This document shows, in pieces, positions 27,721 to 37,800 of a DNA stretch of 64,000 nt. This DNA comes from Bythopirellula polymerisocia. GTDB taxonomy: Bacteria; Planctomycetota; Planctomycetia; Pirellulales; Lacipirellulaceae. The stretch is from positions 62,898 to 126,897 of the forward strand of contig NZ_SJPS01000002.1 in the NCBI RefSeq assembly GCF_007860015.1, given 5' to 3'. The notes beneath the pieces were generated by a model. That model searched no databases. It was given only the letters and a program-made list of their open reading frames with translations, and had not been told where the DNA came from. The translations under genes were made by a program, and so were the position numbers. The stretch's first letter is position 1. The number at the start of each line of letters is the position of its first letter.

Positions 27721-27897
27721 TCAACCTGATGTTTTTGCCGGTCGATTTGGAGGGAAAGAGACCACTTGTTTACCGGGCCGCTGTTGTTTTTCTTGCAGGT
27801 CCTTACATATGGCATCGAGGTCGTAGTTGAATTTCTTGGCATAGTCATCCCGCGCTTTACGGACTTCTTGTATAATTGGATCGTCATTCGTCATCAT
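27721..27897 (-). CDS. 58-residue protein, probable antitoxin partner of the PIN protein
   Basis: A short gene below usual size cut-offs. It encodes 58 residues with MTNDDPIIQEVRKARDDYAK at the start (residues 2-21), then FNYDLDAICKDLQEKQQR and QVVSFPPNRPAK. I recall similar short proteins paired with this type of PIN protein in other bacteria, where they are annotated as hypothetical. The start ATG 27897 overlaps the last 14 nt of the PIN gene in another frame. A second ATG at 27894 is possible. The order (PIN first, partner second) is reversed from classic vapBC. The antitoxin role is inferred from position and size. Confidence 0.7.
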   Translation of the reverse strand: MMTNDDPIIQEVRKARDDYAKKFNYDLDAICKDLQEKQQRPGKQVVSFPPNRPAKTSG

Positions 27898-28369
27898 AAG
27901 ATCCCCTGAGTTCTAGTGGCGTACAAAGTATTGGCAGAATCAGATCGGCGCTCTCGCAGACTTCTCGCATTGATTTCTGCAGAGTGGCGTTGGCAATATG
28001 GCGGCAATTCCACGTCAACAAGTACTCCATGCCGTTTAGAGTTGCCGTGGCAATGTGCAAAGCATCGATCGCCGCTTTCTCTGGTAGCATACCGTGCTTT
28101 AGCAAGGCCTTGGCGAGATCGCGGATTTCATCAGTGATTTGCAGTTCAAGAATTTCTCGGGCTATATCCATTCTTTTCTGTGCGGCCTCGTTGTCCCCTG
28201 CCGATGCTTCCTCAAGGACAGCTTCTGACACGAAAAGTTCGAAGTTCTGCCGCTCGTTATCCCACCATTCGCGAGTGGCTTGTTGATGAGCTGCCATCAC
28301 GAGCTGCGGACTTCGCCAGGCAGTCAGGTAACTGATGATCGTTGTTTCGATGTAGACTTGTGATTTCAT
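27884..28369 (-). CDS. PIN-domain protein (VapC-like toxin)
   Basis: A 161-residue PIN-domain ribonuclease candidate. Expected acidic residues are visible: Glu8 in VYIETTIISYL (replacing the usual Asp), Glu49 in FVSEAVLEEA, and Asp102 in AAIDALHIATA. These are followed by LLTWNCRHIANA (about 117-128), typical of the family. It starts 6 nt after the MoxR stop codon and ends overlapping the 58-residue partner. The pair therefore lies within the MoxR-DUF58 transcription unit instead of having its own promoter. As a toxin it would cleave RNA; RNA target unknown. It could also have been domesticated as a regulator of the operon. Confidence 0.88.
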   Translation of the reverse strand: MKSQVYIETTIISYLTAWRSPQLVMAAHQQATREWWDNERQNFELFVSEAVLEEASAGDNEAAQKRMDIAREILELQITDEIRDLAKALLKHGMLPEKAAIDALHIATATLNGMEYLLTWNCRHIANATLQKSMREVCESADLILPILCTPLELRGSYDDE

Positions 28370-28375
28370 GCAATT

Positions 28376-29386
28376 CTACCCCGCGTACTTCGGCATCTCT
28401 GGCACCGGGATCGATTCCATCAGCCGTGAGATCAATTTCTCGGTCGTCATCCCTTCGGCCTGGGCTTGGAAGTTGGTGCTGATGCGATGGCGGAGTACAG
28501 GAACCGCCACTTTCTGCACGTCTTCAATTGCTACGGTAAAGCGCCCATCCATCGCAGCGAGTGCTTTACCACCGTGAATCAGGAACTGTCCTGCACGCGG
28601 TCCCGCACCCCAATCGACCAACTCGCGAACAAAGTCGGGGGCCGATGTGTCGCTCGGGCGAGTTGCCCGCACAAGTGACGAGACATACTTAATAATCAAC
28701 TCACTCACGGCCACTGAACCGACCAATTTCTGCAAGTTCAAAATCGCCCGCGCGGAAAGTATCTTGTTCACTTCCGGTTTTTCTTGCCGCGTGGTTGTGG
28801 CCAAGATCTTCTGCTCTTCCTCGGCTGATGGATAATTGACGATAATATTGAACATGAACCGGTCAAGCTGGGCCTCGGGGAGAGGATAAGTTCCTTCCTG
28901 CTCAATCGGGTTTTGCGTGGCAATCGTAAAGAAGGGATCGGGCAAGCCATAAGTCGTCTGCCCGATGGTAACCTCGCGCTCTTGCATTGCCTGGAGCAAA
29001 GCAGCCTGCGTCTTTGGCGGCGTTCGATTGATTTCGTCGGCCAAGAGGATATTTGTAAAGACCGGACCCTCGACGAATCGAAAGCTCCGTCGGCCGTGTT
29101 CATCTTCTTCCAGCACGTTCGTGCCGGTAATATCCGACGGCATCAAGTCGGGCGTGAACTGAATCCGTTTGAATCCCAGATCCAAAATCTGTGCCAGCGT
29201 GCTGACCATCAATGTCTTCGCTAGACCTGGTACACCCTCTAGCAGGCAGTGACCGCGGGTGAATATTGCCGCGAAAATCTGTTCAATCACCTCATCCTGG
29301 CCGACGATCACCTTTTGCAGCTCCTGCTGCATGACCAGTCGATGCTGACGAAAGTCTTTGAGAATATCCCCAAGGTTACGCGTCAC
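28376..29386 (-). CDS. MoxR-family AAA+ ATPase
   Basis: A 336-residue AAA+ ATPase of the MoxR group (AAA_3). Walker A is GVPGLAKT (51-58) and Walker B is ILLADE (113-118). The sensor region contains [20 protein letters not shown], diagnostic of MoxR. I chose the GTG at 29386, which has AAGGA 8 nt upstream. The longer frame from ATG 29416 would begin inside a palindromic repeat with GGGA directly touching the ATG. It is first in the nine-gene run. MoxR proteins act as chaperone-like ATPases with vWA and DUF58 partners, which follow downstream. Confidence 0.93.
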   Translation of the reverse strand: MTRNLGDILKDFRQHRLVMQQELQKVIVGQDEVIEQIFAAIFTRGHCLLEGVPGLAKTLMVSTLAQILDLGFKRIQFTPDLMPSDITGTNVLEEDEHGRRSFRFVEGPVFTNILLADEINRTPPKTQAALLQAMQEREVTIGQTTYGLPDPFFTIATQNPIEQEGTYPLPEAQLDRFMFNIIVNYPSAEEEQKILATTTRQEKPEVNKILSARAILNLQKLVGSVAVSELIIKYVSSLVRATRPSDTSAPDFVRELVDWGAGPRAGQFLIHGGKALAAMDGRFTVAIEDVQKVAVPVLRHRISTNFQAQAEGMTTEKLISRLMESIPVPEMPKYAG

Positions 29387-29410
29387 TGAGTTTTTCCTTA
29401 TCGAATTTTT

Positions 29411-29490
29411 CGTCATTCCCGCGTAGGCGCGAAACCAGTTTGCACGTACAAGCTCTGGATTCCCGCCTGCGCGGGAAGGACGGTAATGAC
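29411..29490. repeat. palindromic intergenic repeat at the MoxR start
   Basis: The left arm (29411-29438: CGTCATTCCCGCGTAGGCGC then GAAACCAG) and the right arm (29455-29490: CTGGATTCCCGCCTGCGCGG then a tail ending TAATGAC) are mutually complementary with a few mismatches and a small insertion. This resembles the widely dispersed GTCATTCCCGCG...GGGAATCCAG family of palindromic elements found in many bacteria. It occupies the leader of the MoxR operon and could fold in its mRNA. Confidence 0.65.
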
Positions 29491-29661
29491 TAAATTAATT
29501 CATCGCTGCTGAGAACAATGCTCCGCCCAATTCTATAGCCCCCCTCACAGGCCGACAATGCACGAGAAATACTGCTCGAAATCCCGCCTCATTGTTTTCC
29601 CAGTTATCGCAGCTTACGATAGAATGTGTCGGGCCAATTTCTTTTCATCAAAGGGTCAAGC

Positions 29662-32022
29662 ATGATGCGACATCGACGTAGTTTGCTGATATTCACACTG
29701 ATAGTAGTCGGTCAGTTGTCAGCGCCGCGTCCGCTCCATGCCCAGTTTCTTGACGACCTCGCTGAGCCCCTCACGGCCGAACAAGTCCGCGAGTCGATCA
29801 ATGGAGGCGTGAAATATTTGCTAGAAGAACAGAACCAGGCCCGTGGCACCTGGAATGATTTAGCTCCTTATCCCGGCGGCGTGACGGCCCTTTGTACAAT
29901 TGCGTTGTTGAACTCAGGTGTTGAACCCAATAACCCACAGATTCTGTCTGCCCTTGCCTATCTGCGCGATATCCCACCAACCAAGACCTATAGTGTCGCT
30001 CTGCAAACGATGGCCTTTTGCGCGGCGGATCCGAAACGCGATCAGTTGCTTATCCAGCGAAACGTGAACTGGCTCGAATCGATCCAACTGGAAAACGGCT
30101 CCTGGTCCTATCCCTCTGGTGATGGCGACAACAGCAATTCCCAGTTCGCCGTACTCGCGCTACACGAAGCCGAACGGGCAGGTGCCCAGGTTAAACCTGA
30201 AACTTGGAAGAGGGCCGCGGAGTATTGGAGCGGAGCCCAAAATCCTGACGGTTCGTGGGGCTACAAGATCGGCTGGGATGAGGGACTAGGCAGTATGACC
30301 TGTGCAGGTATCGGTGCCACAGTGATTTGCAATGAGCGTGCTCGACCTGCCGACGCCGACGTGAAAAATGGCCTGGTACAGTGTTGCCAGCCTCACGAAG
30401 AAGATGATTCGCTGGAGCGGGCACTTACCTGGTTGGGCCGGAACTTCTCCGTCCGACGCAATCCCGGCCGGCGGGGCATGGGCCAGGTTTGGCATTTCTA
30501 CTATCTCTATGGCTTGGAACGCGTGGGACGTCTCACTGCGCGTCGCTTCATTGGCGATCACGATTGGTACCGCGAAGGAGCTGAGTATCTCATCCGTCAG
30601 CAAGACCCATTTAGCCACAATTGGGTCGGGCAAAACACCGCGGAAGATAGCACACACGTCGCCACTCCGATGGCTCTATTGTTTCTCTCTAAGGGTCGTC
30701 GGCCTGTTCTGATGGCCAAGCTGTCCCATGGTCCGGGAGAGGATTGGAACAACCACGAGAACGACATGGCCAATCTTACGGCTCGTGTCGAAAAACTGTG
30801 GGACATCGACCTGACTTGGCAGATACTGAAACTCGAGTCGGCCACGGTTGACGACCTGCTCCAAGCCCCGGTGCTGTTTCTCTCTGGGAGCAAATCGCCG
30901 GAACTAGCAGGCACCGAACAGAAGATGCGCGACTATCTCGATCGCGGTGGCTTCCTATTTGCCGAGGCGTGTTGTCTCGATGGCAGTCGCTTTGAAGAAG
31001 GTTTTCGCAAATACCTAGACAAAGTCTTTCCTGAGAAGGAATACCTTCTCCGCCGTGCTGGTCCAGAGCATCCCCTGTGGCGGGTAGAAGAACTCGTGCG
31101 CCCCGAATCGCCTTATGTGGGGCGACTCTGGACCGTCGAGTATGGTTGCCGCACTTGCGTTGTGTTTTCAGAGATCGACCTTTCTTGTTATTGGGAACTC
31201 TATGGCCGCACAGGGCGCCCGAAATTTCCCGAAACGATTGAGAAACGACTAACGGATGCCATGGCAGTGGGGGTAAACGTGTTGGCATATGCCACCAATC
31301 GCGAGCCCAAGGGCAAAGAAGCTTCCTTTGTCGCTGCAATCGATCCAGCAGAACTTGCGGCCGTCGGCAGTCGCGGCACAATCCAAATTGCAAAACTACA
31401 ACATGGGGGGGGCTGCAATGACGCCCCCGGAGCGCTCGTGAATTTGCTCCGCACCGCCGCACAGGGGGAACTCAAATTACAGATCTCCACGGCTGAGGTC
31501 CCCGTTCGACCCGATGACCCCAGCCTGAAACGCTTCGTTCTCGCCTTCATGCATGGTCGCCACGATTTCCGCTTCACGCCAGGGGAACAACAAGCCTTGC
31601 GCGAGTATCTCACCAACGGTGGCACACTCTTTGCTGACAGCATTTGCGCCAGCCCCCAGTTTGCCGCCGCATTCGAGCGTGAGATCAAACAGGTCCTCCC
31701 CGATGCCCAACTCGTGCGCATACCGGTGACAGACACATTATTCCGCGACACGGCTGGCGGTTACGACATCCGCAAAGTCAAACGGCGAGACCCCGTCGAA
31801 CGGAATGCCAACGAACCCCTAGCCACCCGCACTCGCGAAGTCGAACCCGAACTGATGGGTATCCAGATCGAAGGCCGCTGGGCAGTAATATTTTCACCCT
31901 ACGACATCAGCTGTGCCCTAGAGCAACACGAAGCCATGGAATGCCGCGGATACACTCGCGAAGACGCCGCCAGGATTGGACTCAATGTGTTGATGTACAC
32001 ACTAAGCCCCGATGCCGAATGA
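29662..32022 (+). CDS. exported squalene-cyclase-like and DUF4159 protein
   Basis: A 786-residue exported protein. The signal peptide is residues 1-26 (ends RPLHAQ). Residues about 35-340 are alpha/alpha repeats like those of squalene cyclase and prenyltransferase beta subunits (QNPDGSWGYKIG, LENGSWSYPSGD). The DUF4159 domain appears twice, about 375-560 and 590-785 (FMHGRHDFRFTPGEQQALRE and GGTLFADSICASPQF), a GATase-like fold without a recognisable catalytic triad. ATG 29662 has AAAGGG 6 nt upstream and is preferred over GTG 29626. The gene diverges from the MoxR operon. This combination next to MoxR, DUF58 and BatA genes is common in planctomycetes (from memory), suggesting a shared role. 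Confidence 0.87.
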   Translation: MMRHRRSLLIFTLIVVGQLSAPRPLHAQFLDDLAEPLTAEQVRESINGGVKYLLEEQNQARGTWNDLAPYPGGVTALCTIALLNSGVEPNNPQILSALAYLRDIPPTKTYSVALQTMAFCAADPKRDQLLIQRNVNWLESIQLENGSWSYPSGDGDNSNSQFAVLALHEAERAGAQVKPETWKRAAEYWSGAQNPDGSWGYKIGWDEGLGSMTCAGIGATVICNERARPADADVKNGLVQCCQPHEEDDSLERALTWLGRNFSVRRNPGRRGMGQVWHFYYLYGLERVGRLTARRFIGDHDWYREGAEYLIRQQDPFSHNWVGQNTAEDSTHVATPMALLFLSKGRRPVLMAKLSHGPGEDWNNHENDMANLTARVEKLWDIDLTWQILKLESATVDDLLQAPVLFLSGSKSPELAGTEQKMRDYLDRGGFLFAEACCLDGSRFEEGFRKYLDKVFPEKEYLLRRAGPEHPLWRVEELVRPESPYVGRLWTVEYGCRTCVVFSEIDLSCYWELYGRTGRPKFPETIEKRLTDAMAVGVNVLAYATNREPKGKEASFVAAIDPAELAAVGSRGTIQIAKLQHGGGCNDAPGALVNLLRTAAQGELKLQISTAEVPVRPDDPSLKRFVLAFMHGRHDFRFTPGEQQALREYLTNGGTLFADSICASPQFAAAFEREIKQVLPDAQLVRIPVTDTLFRDTAGGYDIRKVKRRDPVERNANEPLATRTREVEPELMGIQIEGRWAVIFSPYDISCALEQHEAMECRGYTREDAARIGLNVLMYTLSPDAE

Positions 32023-32255
32023 CGACCTGGGTTGCTTCGGCGGCCGGGAACACAACTCTGTATGAGTGCTGGTTAGCCGCTATGCGCCTGCCGAATCCGG
32101 CTCGATGCAGTGGAGAAATTCATCCATGCAACCTCAATCGCAGCTTCAGATACATCCCTCAAACTACTGATATGCCAGGATGGCAAGGCTTCTTATTCCC
32201 GAAGAATCGTTTAAGAACGTGCCACCTCAAATCTCTAGCCTTCAGCCACCAGCCA

Positions 32256-34448
32256 CTATCTCTCCACCGCCCGAATCAGCAACGGCAGCACGACCAGATT
32301 TCCAATGAGCCCGCCAACCATCGACAAACTCACCAAAGTACCGAAGTAGACAGTCGGTATGAAATTACTGGTTGCCAATGTCGTAAAACCGATCACCAGG
32401 GCAAGGGTTCCCAGCACAGCCGCGCGGCCTACAGTGGCTTGCACCGACTGCAAAGCCGCTTCGATGGGTTCACCAAGTCCACGCAAGCGTTGGTACGACT
32501 TGACGTAGTGAATCGACCCATCGACGGACAAGCCGAGCGAAACGGCCGCGATCATGGCGGCTCCCATATTGATCGGTACGCCCAGCCAACCCATCGCACC
32601 GAACAGCCACACCACGGGAAGAACATTCGGAATCAGCGTGACGAGTGCCAATGGCACGCTACGAAACGCCAGTACCATAACGACGAAAATACCTACGGTC
32701 GCCGCGGCAAATGTCGTCCATTGATCGCGGAGCAAACTCTCGATCAATTGGGTGAGCAACACGTAGAAGCCCGTAGCCTGCGCCTGCGGGAACTCCTCCG
32801 CCGTCACCTTGCGGACCTGGGCGATTAGCTCCGCCTTTTGTCGGGCACCCAATCGCTCAGGAGCTCTAAGCATGATGCGGAGATAACATTGGTCTTGGGG
32901 TGCCTGGGGGTTGTAAATCGCCCCCATGAATTCCGGCATCCTCCCACGTAACAGACCCGCCCCGGCACGAATCGCCATGTCGGCCCCGAAGTTTAGTTTG
33001 CGAATTCCTCCGCTCCCAGCATCCAGGGCATCGGCCAGCGAAAGCACTTGGGTGAGTCCCGGTGCTTCTTTGCGAAGCCTGGCCTCAAAATCGAGAATCT
33101 TCGTGAGGTACTTTTTATCCAATTGCCTCGGGGCAGGAATGAGGATATCCCACACACCTGCACCACCGAACTCCTGATCAACGAACTCGTAGGATTGAAC
33201 CAATTCGCTCTGCTGACGAAAGTTTTTGGTGAAATCCGTTTCCTGCAAGAGTTTAGTCGCACCGATGACGGCGCCGTTGGTAACGAACAAAGTCACCATC
33301 GTGAGCAACAATCGATGTTGACTACTCCAAGCGTAAATCGCTTGCAAAGGGCTCGTGAGACGTGATTGCGGATGATTGCCCCGGATTTGCTGTTTGCCTG
33401 CCCGAAACAAGATGATTGCCGGCGCCGTCAGTGCGATTGCGACCAGCACCATTAGGCTACCGATCGCCATCATCAGCCCGAAGTCGACGACCGGCTTCAC
33501 ATCAGAGATCATGAGCGACGCGAAGCCAACTGCATCGGTAAGACACGCGAAGAAGACCGGTGCCAACAGTATTTGCCCGGCCCGCATCAAAGCTTCGCGA
33601 GGCACGAAGCCCGCAGCGAGTTCATCACGATATCGTACGATAACATGCATCACTGTCGCCACGCCGACCACAGTCACGATTGCAGCGAGCATCGAGCTGA
33701 CCATGCTAAGTTGCAAGTCCAGCATGGCCAACAAACCACGCGTAAGCGCAAGTGCCACCTGCACCAGAACGAGTGGTAACACCAACCAACGCAGCTCGCG
33801 AAAGCAGGCGAAGATCGTCGCGAGCAACAAACCCAGGCACCACGTATTAAGCCGTCTGCCATCTGCTTCCAAAAGATCGAACGCTTCGCCGAGCAGCACG
33901 GGTTCGCCTACTAGAATTCCGCCGGGATAGGCATGAATGAGAGAGCGCAACTGATCGACCGTCTCACCAGTCGAGAGCTTCGATTCGCCCAAAAGACAGA
34001 CGATGCCAACCGAGTCCATTGCTTCGTTATGGGTGTAGCCTGCAAAGACTTCTTGAAGTCGCTGCGCGCGATCATCCGTCTTGATTGCTTCCCCTTCGGC
34101 ATCCAACAACCCCGGCACGTCACGGAGCGAAACCACTGCCACGATGCCAGGAATCTCGCGGGCAGAGGTGGATAGCTTGCCAATTCGCTCAAGTCCCGCA
34201 AGGGTCGCCAGGTCGGGATCCTGATAAATGGCCAGCACAATAGGATGCTCACCAAAGGCTTCCTGCAATTGTCGGTAGGGGGCGAGCAACTGATCGTCGG
34301 GAGCAAACATCCGTTCCAATGAGCGATCCATGCGAAGATCGCGGCTGACGTAGGCGCCCCCGGCGCCACCGAGGATCGCCAGTGCCAGCAGCCACCATCG
34401 GTTGTCGATGAGCCATTCCAGAAAGCGTTGCGAGAGATTCTCCATCAT
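32256..34448 (-). CDS. RND/MMPL-superfamily membrane transporter
   Basis: A 730-residue transporter of the MMPL/RND type with 12 predicted membrane helices in two halves. The first helix (about 17-37) is followed by a periplasmic domain. Helices 2-6 (about 205-360) include PLVLVQVALALTRGLLAML. The second periplasmic domain (about 400-590) contains DFTKNFRQQSELVQSYEFVD, typical of the hopanoid- or lipid-export RND branch. Helices 8-12 close the protein with SLGLSVDGSIHYVKSYQRLR. ATG 34448 has AGGAAGAG 7 nt upstream; the frame reaching 34529 is not needed. The substrate may be a lipid or hydrophobic compound, by family analogy only. Confidence 0.88.
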   Translation of the reverse strand: MMENLSQRFLEWLIDNRWWLLALAILGGAGGAYVSRDLRMDRSLERMFAPDDQLLAPYRQLQEAFGEHPIVLAIYQDPDLATLAGLERIGKLSTSAREIPGIVAVVSLRDVPGLLDAEGEAIKTDDRAQRLQEVFAGYTHNEAMDSVGIVCLLGESKLSTGETVDQLRSLIHAYPGGILVGEPVLLGEAFDLLEADGRRLNTWCLGLLLATIFACFRELRWLVLPLVLVQVALALTRGLLAMLDLQLSMVSSMLAAIVTVVGVATVMHVIVRYRDELAAGFVPREALMRAGQILLAPVFFACLTDAVGFASLMISDVKPVVDFGLMMAIGSLMVLVAIALTAPAIILFRAGKQQIRGNHPQSRLTSPLQAIYAWSSQHRLLLTMVTLFVTNGAVIGATKLLQETDFTKNFRQQSELVQSYEFVDQEFGGAGVWDILIPAPRQLDKKYLTKILDFEARLRKEAPGLTQVLSLADALDAGSGGIRKLNFGADMAIRAGAGLLRGRMPEFMGAIYNPQAPQDQCYLRIMLRAPERLGARQKAELIAQVRKVTAEEFPQAQATGFYVLLTQLIESLLRDQWTTFAAATVGIFVVMVLAFRSVPLALVTLIPNVLPVVWLFGAMGWLGVPINMGAAMIAAVSLGLSVDGSIHYVKSYQRLRGLGEPIEAALQSVQATVGRAAVLGTLALVIGFTTLATSNFIPTVYFGTLVSLSMVGGLIGNLVVLPLLIRAVER

Positions 34449-34866
34449 GCAATCGCTCTTCCTGGGAGGGGTGTGGCCAACTATGGGATTCGGCAGTATG
34501 GACTTTGAGAGAGGGAACGGCAACAACACGGATGGAGCGTGAAACTAGCACTTCGCTTGACTAAGCGTGATGAACGAGTTTCTGTTACCGGGATTCTGGC
34601 AAATCTCTGCTCTCGTCAAGCAAGGGCGAAATGCGCGTATCCTAGCCGAGGCGAGTCATCGTAACTTGTTTAGCTACAACACCTTAGGAAACGCTATCAG
34701 AGACATAAGGTGCCTTGACCCTCTAGTTGACTGGCACCTATAATCCGCCGCCCCAATTTGGGGGTCGTAACTTTTCGTAACCCGATGCGCCACTTGCTGT
34801 TGGGTGCAGCCAGCCCTCGAGCACGACGCCAGGAAGAAGAACTCTCTGAACACCGCGCGCACGACA
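34449..34866. other. divergent promoter region
   Basis: This gap separates the MMPL-type transporter from the LptD-like gene. It contains a good sigma-70-type promoter at 34715-34744 for the plus-strand gene. GTG 34804 (in frame) is an alternative start of the LptD-like protein. No RNA gene or other ORF is convincing. Confidence 0.5.
34715..34744 (+). promoter_or_regulatory. sigma-70-type promoter of the LptD-like/DagK operon
   Basis: TTGACC (34715-34720) and a perfect TATAAT (34739-34744) are 18 bp apart. The predicted transcription start is near 34751, upstream of both candidate start codons (34804 and 34867). Confidence 0.6.
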
Positions 34867-37800
34867 ATGCGTTGCTCGCAGTTCCTCCGCCTTCAGCGGA
34901 CAGTTTCGCTCTGCGCGCGAGTGGTGCGGTTCGTCTTTCTCTTTACCTGCATTCTGGCAAGTTTATCACCCACGATACTTGCTGTATCTTCAGCTGCTGA
35001 GCATGCTGTCAGCGTCAGCACGGAACCGGTCACAATTGCCGCCGATTGGTGTTGTCATTGGCAACAGGGAAACTACGAAGTCTGGCATCTGCGCGGTAAC
35101 TGCTACATCAACCAGGGGCTCACCTATGCCCGCGCTCCGGAAGCCGTGCTATGGATAGACAGCAGCCAGGCACAGCTTGGAGCTACCAAAGTGGTCGCCT
35201 ATTTTGAGTCTGGAGCAGATGGGAACGTTGTTGTCGATGACCCGACAGAAAATATATCCTCGCGGAATGCGTCAACTCGGCAAAACTTACCCACTTGGTT
35301 TAAGCGATTGGAAACTACTGCTTCGCTGAAGATGAAGTTGCCCCAGGCGGTTCCGTACACCAATGCCCCCCCGCAGATTTATCAGCGGGGACTCGTACAG
35401 TTCGATCCTGCACGTCAGGAGCAATTGCTGATGGCGCAGTACACCGAATTCGTGCCTCCGGCGGTGTTGGTTCCTCCTAGCGCCTCGGGGATGCGGCGGG
35501 TCGAAATTTTTGGGCGTAGCGATGTACTCCCCGATATCGAATCTAGAAAACTCTCGAACGGAGAAAGTGCAATTGTCGCCTCTGGTGGTATCCGCGTTTT
35601 GGTCGAGGGACTCTCTAGCAGTTCGGTTCCAGCAGCATTCGGCCCAGTAGGAACGATCGATCTTACGACCGATCGAGCAGTGATCTGGACCGCAGGTGGA
35701 GACCTGAGATACGGCGGACAATCGACGCAGGACCAAGACACGCCACTTGAAATATACATGGAGGGCAACATCGAATTCCGCCAGGGGGATCGCGTAGTAT
35801 ACGCGGACCGCATGTTCTACGACGTGCGCCGGCAGGTTGGTGTGATCCTCAATGCCGAATTGCTCACTCCGCTTCCCCAGACGGAAGGTTTCGAATACCA
35901 AGGCCTGGTACGTTTGAGAGCGGCGGCGATTCGACAACTCGACGAAGCCCGCTTCACTGCCACAGATGCCCTCGTGACCACCAGCCGCCTAGAGGAACCG
36001 AGCTATGCCTTTGGTGCTGAGGAGATCACGTTCCAGGACTTGCAAACCCAGTCCTTCGATCCTCGCACTGGGAGTGTCACCACCGAACATCGCCAGTTGG
36101 CTGAAAGCAATGGGAACTTCGTCTATGTGAGTGGAATACCCGTCTTTTACTGGCCCACGATTGCAACCGATCTGAGCAAACCAAGTTTCTTCATCGACAA
36201 CATCAGCTTCGGCAACGATCGGGTGTTTGGATTTCAAACGATGGTTGATTTTAATGCCTATCAACTCTTCGGAATTCGCAACGCACCCGCTGGAACCGAT
36301 TGGGGACTGAGCCTCGACTATCTCAGTAAGCGAGGAATTGGCTACGGGACCGACTTCTCTTACGAACGCAATGAATTATTTGGATTCGAAGGGCCTGCCG
36401 AAGGAGCGTATGATTTCTGGGGAATCTCTGACAATGGATCTGACAACCTTGGATTTGGAAGGAGAGACATAGTCCCCGAAGAAGATTATCGATTCCGCTT
36501 GTTTGGCCAACATCGTCAACGCCTAAACAGTGGTTGGGACATCACTGGCGGAACGGGTTGGCTCAGCGATCGAACGTTCCTGGAGGAATACTACGAACAA
36601 GAGTGGGACGAGAATCCGATTCCGACCTCGGGTCTGCGGGCTAAACGTCTGGTGGACAACCGGACATTCTCGATTGAGGGGAACGTCCAGGTGAACGACT
36701 TTTTCACCGAGACGGAATGGCTCCCACGTGCTGATCACTATTGGCTTGGTGAATCCCTACTGGGGGATCATCTGACGTGGTTCGAGCATTCCCAGGCCGC
36801 TTATGCCAAGTTGAATTACTACGATCCTCCGACGAATCCGACGCTCGCATCACAAGTGATCCCCGGCCTGCCTTGGGAAGCCACCGGCACGCTCGAAGGA
36901 GAGCGACTCGTCACACGACAGGAACTTGATTTGCCATTTAGCGTGGGAGGAGTAAAAGTCGTACCTTACGCACTTGGTGAGTTGGCCCAATGGGGCGAGG
37001 ATTTCACCGGGGATCGCTTGCAACGGGCGTACTTCCAGACAGGCGTGCGAGCCAGTGTGCCTTTTTGGGCCGTGTATCCCAACGTCCGTGACACCTTGTT
37101 CAATCTCAATGGCTTGTCTCATAAGGTAGTGTTCGATGTCGAAGCATCCTATGCCGATGCGAATCGCGACTTCACTGAATTGCCGCTGTACGATCCGCTG
37201 GACGACATCTCGATAATCGAAATGGATCGTCGGTTGTACGGAACGGCGCTCACTCCCACGATTTCTGGCAACAAGACCGATGCTCGCTTCTGGGCATTTC
37301 GTTCCGGCATCCAAGGATGGGTCACGTCGCCCACCACCGAAATTGCTGACGATCTGATGGCCGTGCGAACGGGGATGCGGCATCGATGGCAGACCAAACG
37401 TGGCGGTCCCGGTCGACAACATATCATCGATTGGCTCACGATCGACTCGAATATCACTTACTTTCCCGACGCCAATCGGGACAACTTTGGCCAGGACTTC
37501 GGCTTGTTTGACTACTATCTGCGTTGGCATCTGGGGGATCGGTTCACGGTCGTCTCTGATGGGGCTGCCGACTTCTTTGGGCAAGGGCTGCGCACCATTG
37601 CTGGAGGCGTGATCATCAATCGACCCACACGGGGAAATACCTACCTAGGGGTACGTTCGATCACTGGGCCGATCGAGAGCAACGCTCTCCTGGCCAGCTT
37701 CAATTATCGACTGAGTCCTAAGTGGATCACGTCGGCGGGTGTCTCTATGGACTTCAGCGACACGGGTAACATCGGACAGAGCCTTTCGACAACGCGGATC

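Noticed and set aside
27690-27887. 65-codon minus-strand frame in the same place as the 58-residue partner gene
   Set aside because: The alternative frame of 58 codons (27721-27897) has a more natural sequence and matches a known type of PIN partner; this frame looks like a shifted reading of the same DNA.
30776-31462. 228-codon minus-strand frame inside the DUF4159 gene
   Set aside because: Antisense shadow of a well-supported gene; rich in Arg and Cys from complementary codons.
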